From Geobacter sp. (GTDB lineage: Bacteria; Desulfobacterota; Desulfuromonadia; Geobacterales; Pseudopelobacteraceae): DNA of 5,490 bases. This document shows positions 1-5,490 of the stretch, one piece after another. Within the stretch, counting starts at the first letter, position 1, and each line of letters begins with the position of its first letter. The translations under genes and the position numbers were made by a program. The stretch covers positions 1-5,490 of the forward strand of contig DAIERH010000160.1 of assembly GCA_027346925.1 (NCBI GenBank). Reading direction: 5' to 3'. The notes under the pieces are model-generated. The model was given only the letters and a program-made list of their open reading frames with translations, was not told where the DNA came from and ran no database searches.

Positions 1-867
1 CGGGTGAAGAAAGTCTATCTCCAGTCCGACCCCCGCTACCGGATGCTTCCCGAGGACATCAACAGCTGGTACGTCACCAACAGGGACGGCCAGATGGTCC
101 CGTTCTCCGCCTTTGCCACGGCCCACTGGGAGTACGGCTCCCCCCGCCTGGAGCGCTACAACGGCCTTCCGTCGGTCGAGATCCTGGGTCAGGCGGCGCC
201 GGGGATAAGCACCGGCGAGGCCATGGCCGAGTTGGAAAAGATGGCGGCCCAGCTCCCGCCGGGAATCGGCTACGAATGGACCGGTCTTTCCTACGAGGAG
301 AAAAATGCCGGAGCCCAGGCACCGGCCCTCTACGCCATCTCGCTCCTGGTGGTGTTCCTGGCGGTCGCGGCCCTGTACGAGAGCTGGACCATCCCCTTTG
401 TCAACCTCCTCATGCTGCCGCTAGGGCTGGTGGGAGCGGTGACGGCGGTGAAGCTGCGGATGTTCCCCAACGACATCTACCTGCAGATCGGTCTCCTCAC
501 CACCGTGGGGCTTTCCACCAAGAACGCCATCCTGATCATCCAGTTCATCAAGGAACAGATGCACCAGGGGCATGAACTGCTGGAGGCGACCCTGACGGCG
601 GTGCGGATCAGGCTCCGTCCGGTCATCATGACCTCGCTCGCCTTTTTCTTCGGCACCCTGCCGCTGGCGCTGACCAAGGGAGCCGGCGCCGCGGCCCAGA
701 ACGCCATCGGCACCGCCGTCACCGGGGGGCTCCTTTCGGCAACCTTCATCGACCTGATCTTCATCCCGTTCTTCTTTGTCCTTGTCTCCCGCCTGTTTGC
801 ACGGAAACGGGTAAAACATCCGGCAGGAGAGCAAGCAGCTGCCGTCAACACCCAGGAGGCGAACTGA
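1..867 (+). CDS. acrB: RND efflux pump inner-membrane subunit, AcrB/MexB type (HAE1 family), C-terminal part
   Basis: This is the C-terminal 288 codons of a proton-driven drug exporter of the inner membrane; the reading frame is open at the left edge, so the start is missing. Family members have about 1,040 residues, so roughly the last quarter is present. The first ~100 residues match the end of the second periplasmic porter/docking region of AcrB, with the blocks YRMLPEDI, GQMVPFSAF, YGSPRLERYNG and EILGQAAPG. From about residue 103 come five hydrophobic segments corresponding to TM8-TM12. R204 and T211, in the stretch IRLRPVIMTSLAF, align with AcrB R971 and T978 of the proton-relay network (alignment from memory). 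The tail after TM12 is short, basic and cytoplasmic. The next gene begins one base after the stop, so the two are co-transcribed. The symbol denotes family type, not proven orthology; mexB would fit equally well. Confidence 0.96.
   Translation, partial: RVKKVYLQSDPRYRMLPEDINSWYVTNRDGQMVPFSAFATAHWEYGSPRLERYNGLPSVEILGQAAPGISTGEAMAELEKMAAQLPPGIGYEWTGLSYEEKNAGAQAPALYAISLLVVFLAVAALYESWTIPFVNLLMLPLGLVGAVTAVKLRMFPNDIYLQIGLLTTVGLSTKNAILIIQFIKEQMHQGHELLEATLTAVRIRLRPVIMTSLAFFFGTLPLALTKGAGAAAQNAIGTAVTGGLLSATFIDLIFIPFFFVLVSRLFARKRVKHPAGEQAAAVNTQEAN
854..859 (+). promoter_or_regulatory. Ribosome binding site of the oprM-like gene
   Basis: A perfect AGGAGG lies 9 bases before the ATG at 869. It sits inside the last codons of the pump gene. 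The site fixes the start of the channel gene and indicates coupled translation of pump and channel. Confidence 0.85.
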
Positions 868-868
868 C

Positions 869-2299
869 ATGAAACAGATGAAACGAATGACAACAGCCTT
901 CTGCGTCCCTCTCGGAGCGCTCCTCTGCCTGGGCGGGTGCGCGACCATGGCTCCGAAATACACGCGTCCCGCCGCGCCGGTACCTGCTGCCTGGCCCAGC
1001 GGCCCCTCCTATAAGGGGGAAGTGGCCAAGCAAACACAGAGACAACTGGCAGACACCCCCTGGCGGGAGTTCTTCGTCGATCCGCACCTGCGGCAACTGA
1101 TCGCCCTGGCCCTGGACAACAACCGCGACCTGCGCGTCGCGGCCCTGAACGTCGAGCGGTTCCGCGCCCAGTACCAGATCCAGCGCTCCGATCTTTTCCC
1201 GAAGGTTGACGCCACCGCGGCCGGCAATTTCCAGCGGATGCCGGCAGGTGAATTCGGCTCGAATCCCGCCGCCACCATCAACTTTTACAGCGTCGGCCTC
1301 GGTGTCGCCTCCTACGAACTGGACCTGTTCGGCCGGGTGAGGAGCCTCAAGGACCAGGCCCTGGAACAGTACCTTGCCACCGGACAGGCCCGGGCCAGCG
1401 TGCAGATCAGCCTCGTTTCCCAGGTTGCCGTCGGCTACCTGACCCTGGCAGCCGACCGGGAGCGTTTGCAACTCTCCAAAGACACGCTTGCGAGCCAGGA
1501 GGCATCCTATCAGCTTACCCGGCGCCGCTTCGAGGCGGGTGTCTCGTCCGCCCTCGATCTCCACCAAGCCCAGACCAGCGTGGACACTGCACGGGTAGAC
1601 ATCGCCCGCTACACCACCCTGGTGGCCCAGGACGAAAACGCCCTGAACCTGGTGGTCGGCTCGAAGGTCGAGGCCGATCTTCTCCCGCGGAAACTCTCCG
1701 AAACGCTCAACGCCCTCAGGGACGTGGCACCCGGCCTGCCGTCAGACGTCCTGCTCCGCCGCCCCGACATCCTCCAGGCCGAAGGGGAGCTCAAGGCCCT
1801 CAACGCCAATATCGGAGCGGCGCGGGCGGCCTTTTTCCCGCGCATCACCCTGGTCTCGTCCGTGGGATTCGGGAGCAGCGAGTTGTCCGGGCTTTTCAAG
1901 GGCAGTGCCTTTGCCTGGAACTTCGCGCCGCAGATCTCCCTGCCCATCTTCGACGCCGGCAGCAACCTGGCCAACCTGAAGGCGGCGGAGGTGGATCGCG
2001 ACATTGCGGTGGCCCAGTACGAGAAGGCAATCCAGACCGCCTTCCGCGAAGTGGCCGACGCCCTTGCCCAGCTGGGGACCATCGACAGCCAGGTTGCTGC
2101 ACAGCAATCGCTCACCGATGCGACCAGCGAGAGCTACCGCCTTTCCCAGGCACGTTACGACAAGGGGGTGGACAGCTACCTGGTCGTGCTGGACTCCCAG
2201 CGTTCCCTGTACAGTGCCCAGCAGAACCTGATCACGGTCCGCCTTGCCCGGCTGGCCAACCAGGTCACCCTCTACAAGGTGCTGGGGGGCGGTGCGTGA
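869..2299 (+). CDS. oprM: Outer-membrane efflux channel lipoprotein, OprM-like (NodT family)
   Basis: This 476-residue protein forms the trimeric outer-membrane exit duct of an RND tripartite pump. It begins with a lipoprotein signal peptide: basic MKQMKR, a hydrophobic core, and the lipobox LGGC with C24 as the predicted lipidated residue. Two outer-membrane-efflux (OEP) repeats follow, roughly residues 65-265 and 290-470. OprM-type blocks are visible: WREFF at 65, NNRDLRVAALNVE soon after, ELDLFGR at 150-156, LLRRPDI at 295-301, GAARAAFFP near 320, QYEKAIQTAFREVAD, and a C-terminal YKVLGGG. Length and these blocks match Pseudomonas OprM closely as remembered. The start is supported by AGGAGG 9 bases upstream. 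The gene is last in its operon, as oprM is in mexAB-oprM, and no hairpin-plus-T-tract terminator follows it. The symbol denotes family type. Confidence 0.95.
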   Translation: MKQMKRMTTAFCVPLGALLCLGGCATMAPKYTRPAAPVPAAWPSGPSYKGEVAKQTQRQLADTPWREFFVDPHLRQLIALALDNNRDLRVAALNVERFRAQYQIQRSDLFPKVDATAAGNFQRMPAGEFGSNPAATINFYSVGLGVASYELDLFGRVRSLKDQALEQYLATGQARASVQISLVSQVAVGYLTLAADRERLQLSKDTLASQEASYQLTRRRFEAGVSSALDLHQAQTSVDTARVDIARYTTLVAQDENALNLVVGSKVEADLLPRKLSETLNALRDVAPGLPSDVLLRRPDILQAEGELKALNANIGAARAAFFPRITLVSSVGFGSSELSGLFKGSAFAWNFAPQISLPIFDAGSNLANLKAAEVDRDIAVAQYEKAIQTAFREVADALAQLGTIDSQVAAQQSLTDATSESYRLSQARYDKGVDSYLVVLDSQRSLYSAQQNLITVRLARLANQVTLYKVLGGGA

Positions 2300-2344
2300 C
2301 CCCTGTCCAAATCCGGGCGCGATAACCGACGGCATAATTCACGG

Positions 2345-2488
2345 ATAATCTTTAACCTGAATCCGTGGCCTGAGCGGCGGAGCGAGCGAAATGCCGGAGC
2401 CCGCCGCCCACGGAACATGCCGCGGCTCTGCCGGATGAACTCCGCCGGAGCCGTAAGGCCACGTATTCAGGTTTAAAAAAATAATCTT
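2345..2488. mobile_element. MITE-like palindromic element with 8-bp flanking direct repeats
   Basis: The 256-base gap between the channel gene and tetR holds a structured element without an ORF. Its outer arms, 2354-2371 and 2456-2473, are inverted repeats matching at 17 of 18 positions (mismatch 2363/2464). Between them are two GC-rich internal hairpins. GCGGCGG at 2374-2380 pairs with 2401-2407, and CGGCTC at 2423-2428 pairs with 2448-2453, giving a cruciform or three-way-junction fold. The octamer ATAATCTT occurs at 2345-2352 and again at 2481-2488, directly outside the palindrome, as expected for a target-site duplication. The inferred inserted segment is 2353-2480, 128 bp. The right end carries an extra A-rich run (2475-2480) with no counterpart on the left, so the exact termini are uncertain. 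A conserved structured RNA or a REP/BIME-type repeat is an alternative. Bases 2300-2344 show nothing recognisable. Confidence 0.5.
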
Positions 2489-2515
2489 GACACCCGGACA
2501 TTCGTGCCATAAATA
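2487..2515 (+). promoter_or_regulatory. Probable sigma-70 promoter of the tetR-led operon
   Basis: A consensus -35 hexamer TTGACA lies at 2487-2492. The -10 is weak: TAAATA at 2510-2515 gives a 17-bp spacer, and CATAAA at 2508-2513 a 15-bp spacer. Transcription would start near 2520-2525, inside the dyad operator. An A-rich run at 2474-2484, directly upstream of the -35, resembles an UP element. Confidence 0.6.
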
Positions 2516-2537
2516 TTGAATGATCATTCATTCAATA
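2514..2537. promoter_or_regulatory. TetR-family operator dyad
   Basis: A 24-bp dyad has perfect 10-bp arms, TATTGAATGA and TCATTCAATA, around a 4-bp centre. Nested in it, offset by 2 bp, is a perfect 14-bp palindrome TGAATGATCATTCA at 2517-2530. The left half-site TGAATGA therefore has two possible right partners TCATTCA, at 2524-2530 and 2528-2534. GAATGA/TCATTC half-sites are common in TetR/AcrR-family operators. The position, overlapping the -10 region and predicted transcription start just before the tetR gene, fits autorepression of the operon. Confidence 0.75.
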
Positions 2538-2555
2538 CTGGGGTGCATTAAAGAC

Positions 2556-3128
2556 GTGGCTAAACCCGACAAACGAAAAGAGATCCTTCGGGCGGCAGTG
2601 GAGCTTATTGCGGAACAAGGTTTCCACGGCGCCCCCATGGCCATGATCGCCGAAAAGGCGGGGGTGGCGGCCGGAACGATCTACTGCCACTTCAGGAGCA
2701 GGGACGTTCTGATCAATGAGCTGTATCTGGAGATCGAGGAGCGGATCACGGCGTTCCTTCAGGACGGTTATGTGGTGGAGAACACCATCAGGGAACGCTT
2801 TCTCCACCTTGTCACCGGACTTCTCAGGTACTTCATCGCCCACCCGCTGGATTTCCGTTATATGGAGCAATTTCACAACTCGCCGTACGGGGCGGCGTTC
2901 CGCAGGGATAAATGCCTGGGGAAATCGGATAATAATATTTACATGGAGTTGTTCGAACAGGGGGTCAGCCAGCGGGTCATACAGGATTTACCCCTGATCG
3001 TACTGGCTGCCCTGACCTTTGGACCATTGATCTCCATAATGCGCGACCACACCCTGGGTTTCGTCACGCTGGACGATCGCCTGATCGAAAAGATCGCCGC
3101 GTCGTGCTGGGAGGCGCTGCGACAATAG
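2556..3128 (+). CDS. TetR/AcrR-family transcriptional regulator
   Basis: A 190-residue DNA-binding protein from the chosen GTG start, a usual length for the family. The N-terminal TetR helix-turn-helix domain covers about residues 7-55: KRKEILRAAVELIAEQGF, then AMIAEKAGVAAGTIYCHF (residues 29-46), with turn and recognition helix at about 32-46, then SRDVLINELY. The rest is an all-helical ligand-binding and dimerisation domain of unknown specificity. An in-frame ATG at 2520 would add 12 residues, but it lies inside the operator and near the predicted transcription start with no ribosome site. The GTG at 2556 has a GGGGTG-like site at 2540-2545 and gives the usual short basic N-terminus (MAKPDKRK). 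The efflux genes follow 82 bases later on the same strand without a terminator, so it most likely represses its own operon and responds to a pump substrate. Confidence 0.93.
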   Translation: MAKPDKRKEILRAAVELIAEQGFHGAPMAMIAEKAGVAAGTIYCHFRSRDVLINELYLEIEERITAFLQDGYVVENTIRERFLHLVTGLLRYFIAHPLDFRYMEQFHNSPYGAAFRRDKCLGKSDNNIYMELFEQGVSQRVIQDLPLIVLAALTFGPLISIMRDHTLGFVTLDDRLIEKIAASCWEALRQ

Positions 3129-3210
3129 CCCCCAACGACCGTCGTGCCCGCACTTGAAAAAGGGCTGTCCGGTTGTAGTGTCTCCGGGATGCCCAAAGGA
3201 ACTTCCGACA

Positions 3211-4722
3211 ATGAAGAAAGTGAAACCTAATCCGTTGCGTTTGCCGGCCGCCATTGCAGCCACGCTCGTTCTCGCGACGGCGGGTGGATGCATGGTGGGG
3301 CCTGATTTCCAGCGCCCCGAGGCACCCGGCACAAAGGCATACAAGGCCACGCCACTCCCCGTGGAAACCGCCGCGGCCCCGGGCACGGGTGGCGCGGCTC
3401 AGCGCTTCGCGATAAAAGAAAACATCCCCGCCCGCTGGTGGGATCTGTTCCGCAGCCCAGGGCTGGATCGATTGATCCGCCAGGCGCTGAAGGGGAGCCC
3501 GACCCTGGCGGCGGCCCAGGCAACCCTGCGCCAGGCGCAGGAAAACCTGCGCGCCCGGAGCGGGACCGAGTACTACCCCGGCGTGGATGCCTCGCTTTCG
3601 GGCACGCGTCAGAAGGTTTCCGGCGCCGCCTTCGGCCAGCCGGGCGCCAGCGGTTTTTTCTACGGCCTCTACAACGCCACGGTGAACGTTTCCTACACCA
3701 TTGATCTGTTCGGCGGCGGCCGGCGCGAACTGGAGGGGCTCAGATCCCAGGTCGATTACCAGCACTACCAATTGGAAGCCGCCTACCTGACCCTCACCGC
3801 CAACATCGTCACCACGGCGGTGCAGGAGGCGTCCCTGCGGGCGCAACTGAAGGCCACCCGGGAAATCGTCGCCCTGCAGGAGAAACAGTTGCAGTTGGTG
3901 GAACGCCAATTCCAGCTGGGTGGCGCGTCCCGCTCCGACGTCCTGGCGCAGCGGGCCCAGGTGGCCCAGACACGGGCCGGCCTGCCGCCGCTGGAAAAGG
4001 CGCTGGCCCAGACACGCAACCAACTGGCGGTGTATAGCGGCAGCCTCCCGAGTGAAGCCAACCTCCCCGAATTCGAGCTGGAAGGATTGCACCTGCCGCA
4101 GGCACTGCCGCTCAGCGTGCCCTCACTGCTGGTACGCCAACGCCCGGACATCCTTGCCTCGGAAGGACTGCTGCATGCGGCCGGGGCCCAGGTGGGCGTG
4201 GCCACGGCCAACCTGTACCCCCAGATTACCCTGAGCGCCAGCCTGGGGTCCCAGGGGGGCCGCTTGCAGGACCTGTTCACGCCCGGGTCGTCCGTCTGGA
4301 GCCTGGGAGCCGGTCTCTTGCAGCCGGTTTTCCACGGCGGAGAACTGACGGCCAAACGCCGGGCCGCCATTGCCGCCTACGATCAGGCCGTCGCCCAGTA
4401 CCGGGAGACCGTATTACAGGCGCTTCAGAATGTGGCCGACGTGCTGCAGGCGCTCGATGCGGATGCACGCACGCTCGCGGCGCAAGCGGATGCGGAAAAG
4501 GCCGCACGCGACTCCCTTGAAGTGACGCAACAGCAGTTCCGGTTCGGCGCGGTGAGCTACCTGACGCTGCTTAACGCACAGCGCCAGCATCAGCAGACAC
4601 GGATCACCCTGGTGCAGGCACAGGCGGCACGCCTTGCCGACACCGCGGCCCTCTTCCAGGCCATGGGTGGCGGCTGGTGGAATCGGGAAGCCGGGGCCAC
4701 GGCGGCACCGGCGGCGAAGTGA
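3211..4722 (+). CDS. Second outer-membrane efflux channel lipoprotein, NodT family
   Basis: A 503-residue TolC-like outer-membrane channel subunit, paralogous to but clearly different from the OprM-like protein upstream. The signal peptide is MKKVKPNPLRLP plus a hydrophobic stretch, ending in a lipobox AGGC with C27 as the predicted lipidated cysteine, followed by MVGPDFQRP, a typical NodT-family mature start. Two OEP repeats follow: the first from about residue 75 (RWWDLF, W76-F80) to 280, with the conserved IDLFGG at 164-169; the second from about 305, with RQRPDIL at 309-315, to 485, ending AALFQAMGGGWW. The C-terminal tail is Ala-rich and low complexity. The ATG at 3211 is chosen over an in-frame TTG at 3154 because AAAGGA lies 10 bases upstream and the signal peptide begins there. 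It sits between tetR and an adaptor gene, so it should serve the second pump. Its substrate cannot be told. Confidence 0.94.
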   Translation: MKKVKPNPLRLPAAIAATLVLATAGGCMVGPDFQRPEAPGTKAYKATPLPVETAAAPGTGGAAQRFAIKENIPARWWDLFRSPGLDRLIRQALKGSPTLAAAQATLRQAQENLRARSGTEYYPGVDASLSGTRQKVSGAAFGQPGASGFFYGLYNATVNVSYTIDLFGGGRRELEGLRSQVDYQHYQLEAAYLTLTANIVTTAVQEASLRAQLKATREIVALQEKQLQLVERQFQLGGASRSDVLAQRAQVAQTRAGLPPLEKALAQTRNQLAVYSGSLPSEANLPEFELEGLHLPQALPLSVPSLLVRQRPDILASEGLLHAAGAQVGVATANLYPQITLSASLGSQGGRLQDLFTPGSSVWSLGAGLLQPVFHGGELTAKRRAAIAAYDQAVAQYRETVLQALQNVADVLQALDADARTLAAQADAEKAARDSLEVTQQQFRFGAVSYLTLLNAQRQHQQTRITLVQAQAARLADTAALFQAMGGGWWNREAGATAAPAAK

Positions 4723-4735
4723 ATTCATAAGATCA

Positions 4736-4829
4736 ATCACCCCCAGCCCTTTAGGCCCTTTGGGTCCTCCTTATCAAGGAGGGGAGCCTTTAAAATCCCC
4801 CTCCTGGTTCAGGAGGGGTTAGGGGTGGT
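4736..4829. repeat. Palindromic GC-rich intergenic repeat with two hairpins
   Basis: The 139-base gap between the channel and adaptor genes is mostly a nested inverted repeat. Hairpin one is CCTCCTT (4766-4772) with AAGGAGG (4776-4782), loop ATC. Hairpin two is CCCCTCCTG (4798-4806) with CAGGAGGGG (4810-4818), loop GTT. The ends, 4736-4751 and 4814-4829, are imperfect inverted repeats (12 of 16). The motif style CACCCC...CCTCCTT-AAGGAGG...GGGGTTAGGGGTGG is, from memory, common between genes in Geobacter-like and some other genomes. Neither hairpin is followed by a T-tract, so it does not look like an intrinsic terminator. It may affect mRNA folding or stability between the two cistrons. Confidence 0.75.
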
Positions 4830-4861
4830 CAGGTGTTACTATGAATGGAGAACGTAGCGCT

Positions 4862-5490
4862 ATGAAAAAACGCATTATTCTGGCCATAGTCGGCCTGGTT
4901 ATCGTCATCGCGGCCCTGGCAGCCGTCAAGGCCTCGCAGATTGGCGCCATGATCAAGCAGGGCAAGAACTTCGTTCCGCCGCCCGAGGCCGTAACGTCGG
5001 CCTTGGTCAGGGCCGATTCTTGGACGACCGACCTGACTGCGGTCGGGACGCTGACCGCGGTTCAGGGGGTCACTGTGGCCGCCGAGATGGTCGGCAAGGT
5101 CGTAAAGATAGAATTCGAGCCAGGCACCTCCGTGAAAAGGGGTGACCTGCTGGTACGCCAGGACACATCCTCGGAAGAGGCGCAACTCCCCGGCCTGGTG
5201 GCCGAGGTGAAACTGGCACGCAACGATCTGGAGCGGGCCCGCAAGATGGCAGCGGAAAAGATCATCTCCCAGGCAGACTACGACAAAGCCGTGGCCACCC
5301 ACGACCAGGCGGTGGCGGCAGTCAACAACATCCACTCCACCATCGGCAAGAAGACCATCCGTGCCCCCTTTGGCGGGAGGCTCGGCATTCGCCAGGTAAA
5401 CCTCGGCCAGATGCTGCGCGAGGGAGATCCCATCGTCACCTTGCAAACCCTCAGCCCGATCTTCGTCGATTTCACCCTCCCCCAGCAACA
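4862..5490 (+). CDS. RND efflux periplasmic adaptor (membrane fusion protein), N-terminal part
   Basis: The first 209 residues of a HlyD/AcrA-type adaptor that joins the inner-membrane pump to the outer-membrane channel; the frame is open at the right edge. Residues 1-3 are basic (MKK-R) and 5-22 hydrophobic, with no lipobox cysteine, so it is probably held by an uncleaved membrane anchor rather than a lipid. The first half of the lipoyl/barrel-sandwich domain is at about 62-101 (VGTLTAVQGV, then GKVVKIEFEPGTSVKRGDLLVRQD). An alpha-helical hairpin covers about 105-160, including ISQADYDKAVA. The sandwich resumes at TIRAPFGGRLGIRQVNLGQ (165-183), and SPIFVDFTLPQQ begins the beta-barrel domain. 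This resembles the MexH/MdtA-like subgroup with a short hairpin. ATG 4862 has GGAG at 4847-4850, 11 bases upstream. An in-frame ATG at 4841 would add seven residues and is less likely. An RND pump gene is expected downstream. Confidence 0.94.
   Translation, partial: MKKRIILAIVGLVIVIAALAAVKASQIGAMIKQGKNFVPPPEAVTSALVRADSWTTDLTAVGTLTAVQGVTVAAEMVGKVVKIEFEPGTSVKRGDLLVRQDTSSEEAQLPGLVAEVKLARNDLERARKMAAEKIISQADYDKAVATHDQAVAAVNNIHSTIGKKTIRAPFGGRLGIRQVNLGQMLREGDPIVTLQTLSPIFVDFTLPQQ

Noticed and set aside
4..6. GTG at position 4 as a start codon of a short protein
   Set aside because: The frame is open to the window edge and the protein matches the middle of the AcrB C-terminal half, so the gene simply continues upstream.
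845..1567. 240-codon open frame on the - strand
   Set aside because: Antisense to the OprM-like gene and to the end of the pump gene, with no domain-like sequence; a GC-driven shadow.
2354..2473. c-di-GMP (GEMM) or other known riboswitch ahead of tetR
   Set aside because: The fold resembles a multi-stem leader, but I see no GEMM core or other known riboswitch consensus. The probable promoter lies downstream of it, so it would not be in the tetR transcript from that promoter.
2520..2522. ATG as the tetR start
   Set aside because: It lies inside the operator dyad near the predicted transcription start, has no ribosome binding site, and adds residues not typical of the family N-terminus.
3154..3156. 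TTG as the start of the second channel gene
   Set aside because: It would put 19 extra residues before a clear lipoprotein signal peptide. ATG 3211 has a ribosome site and a normal signal start.
3064..4092. 342-codon open frame on the - strand
   Set aside because: It lies antisense to the second channel gene, which has a lipobox and family motifs throughout. The antisense translation shows no recognisable domain and is a by-product of high GC content.
4766..4818. Rho-independent terminator after the second channel gene
   Set aside because: Both hairpins are strong, but neither is followed by a run of T on either strand; bases after the second are GGGGTTAGGGG-like.

Overview
The window carries parts of two multidrug-efflux gene sets of the RND (resistance-nodulation-division) tripartite type, arranged head to tail on the + strand. 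The DNA is GC-rich and the proteins are typical of a Gram-negative bacterium with an outer membrane. The protein style and the GC-rich palindromic intergenic repeats resemble Geobacter and related Desulfuromonadia, but this assignment is an inference from general appearance and no marker gene is present.

Region 1 (1-2299) is the end of an AcrAB/MexAB-OprM type operon. It holds the C-terminal part of the inner-membrane proton/drug antiporter, cut by the left window edge. One base after its stop comes a complete OprM-like outer-membrane channel lipoprotein. The adaptor and the start of the pump gene would lie upstream.

Region 2 (2300-2555) is a non-coding gap. It holds a small palindromic element bounded by 8-bp direct repeats that looks like a non-autonomous (MITE-like) insertion. 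Immediately after it come a TTGACA promoter element and a strong dyad operator at the start of a TetR-family gene.

Region 3 (2556-5490) is a second efflux operon: tetR regulator, NodT-family outer-membrane channel lipoprotein, then a membrane-fusion (adaptor) protein cut by the right edge. An RND pump gene is expected next. A palindromic GC-rich intergenic repeat sits between the channel and adaptor genes.

The likely logic is that the TetR protein represses its own operon through the operator and is released by a ligand, and the adaptor, channel and unseen pump form an envelope-spanning export complex. Whether the first operon answers to the same regulator cannot be seen here. The coding content is ordinary efflux machinery. 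The least explained parts are the two palindromic non-coding elements and the way the first abuts the tetR promoter. No clearly new system is visible.
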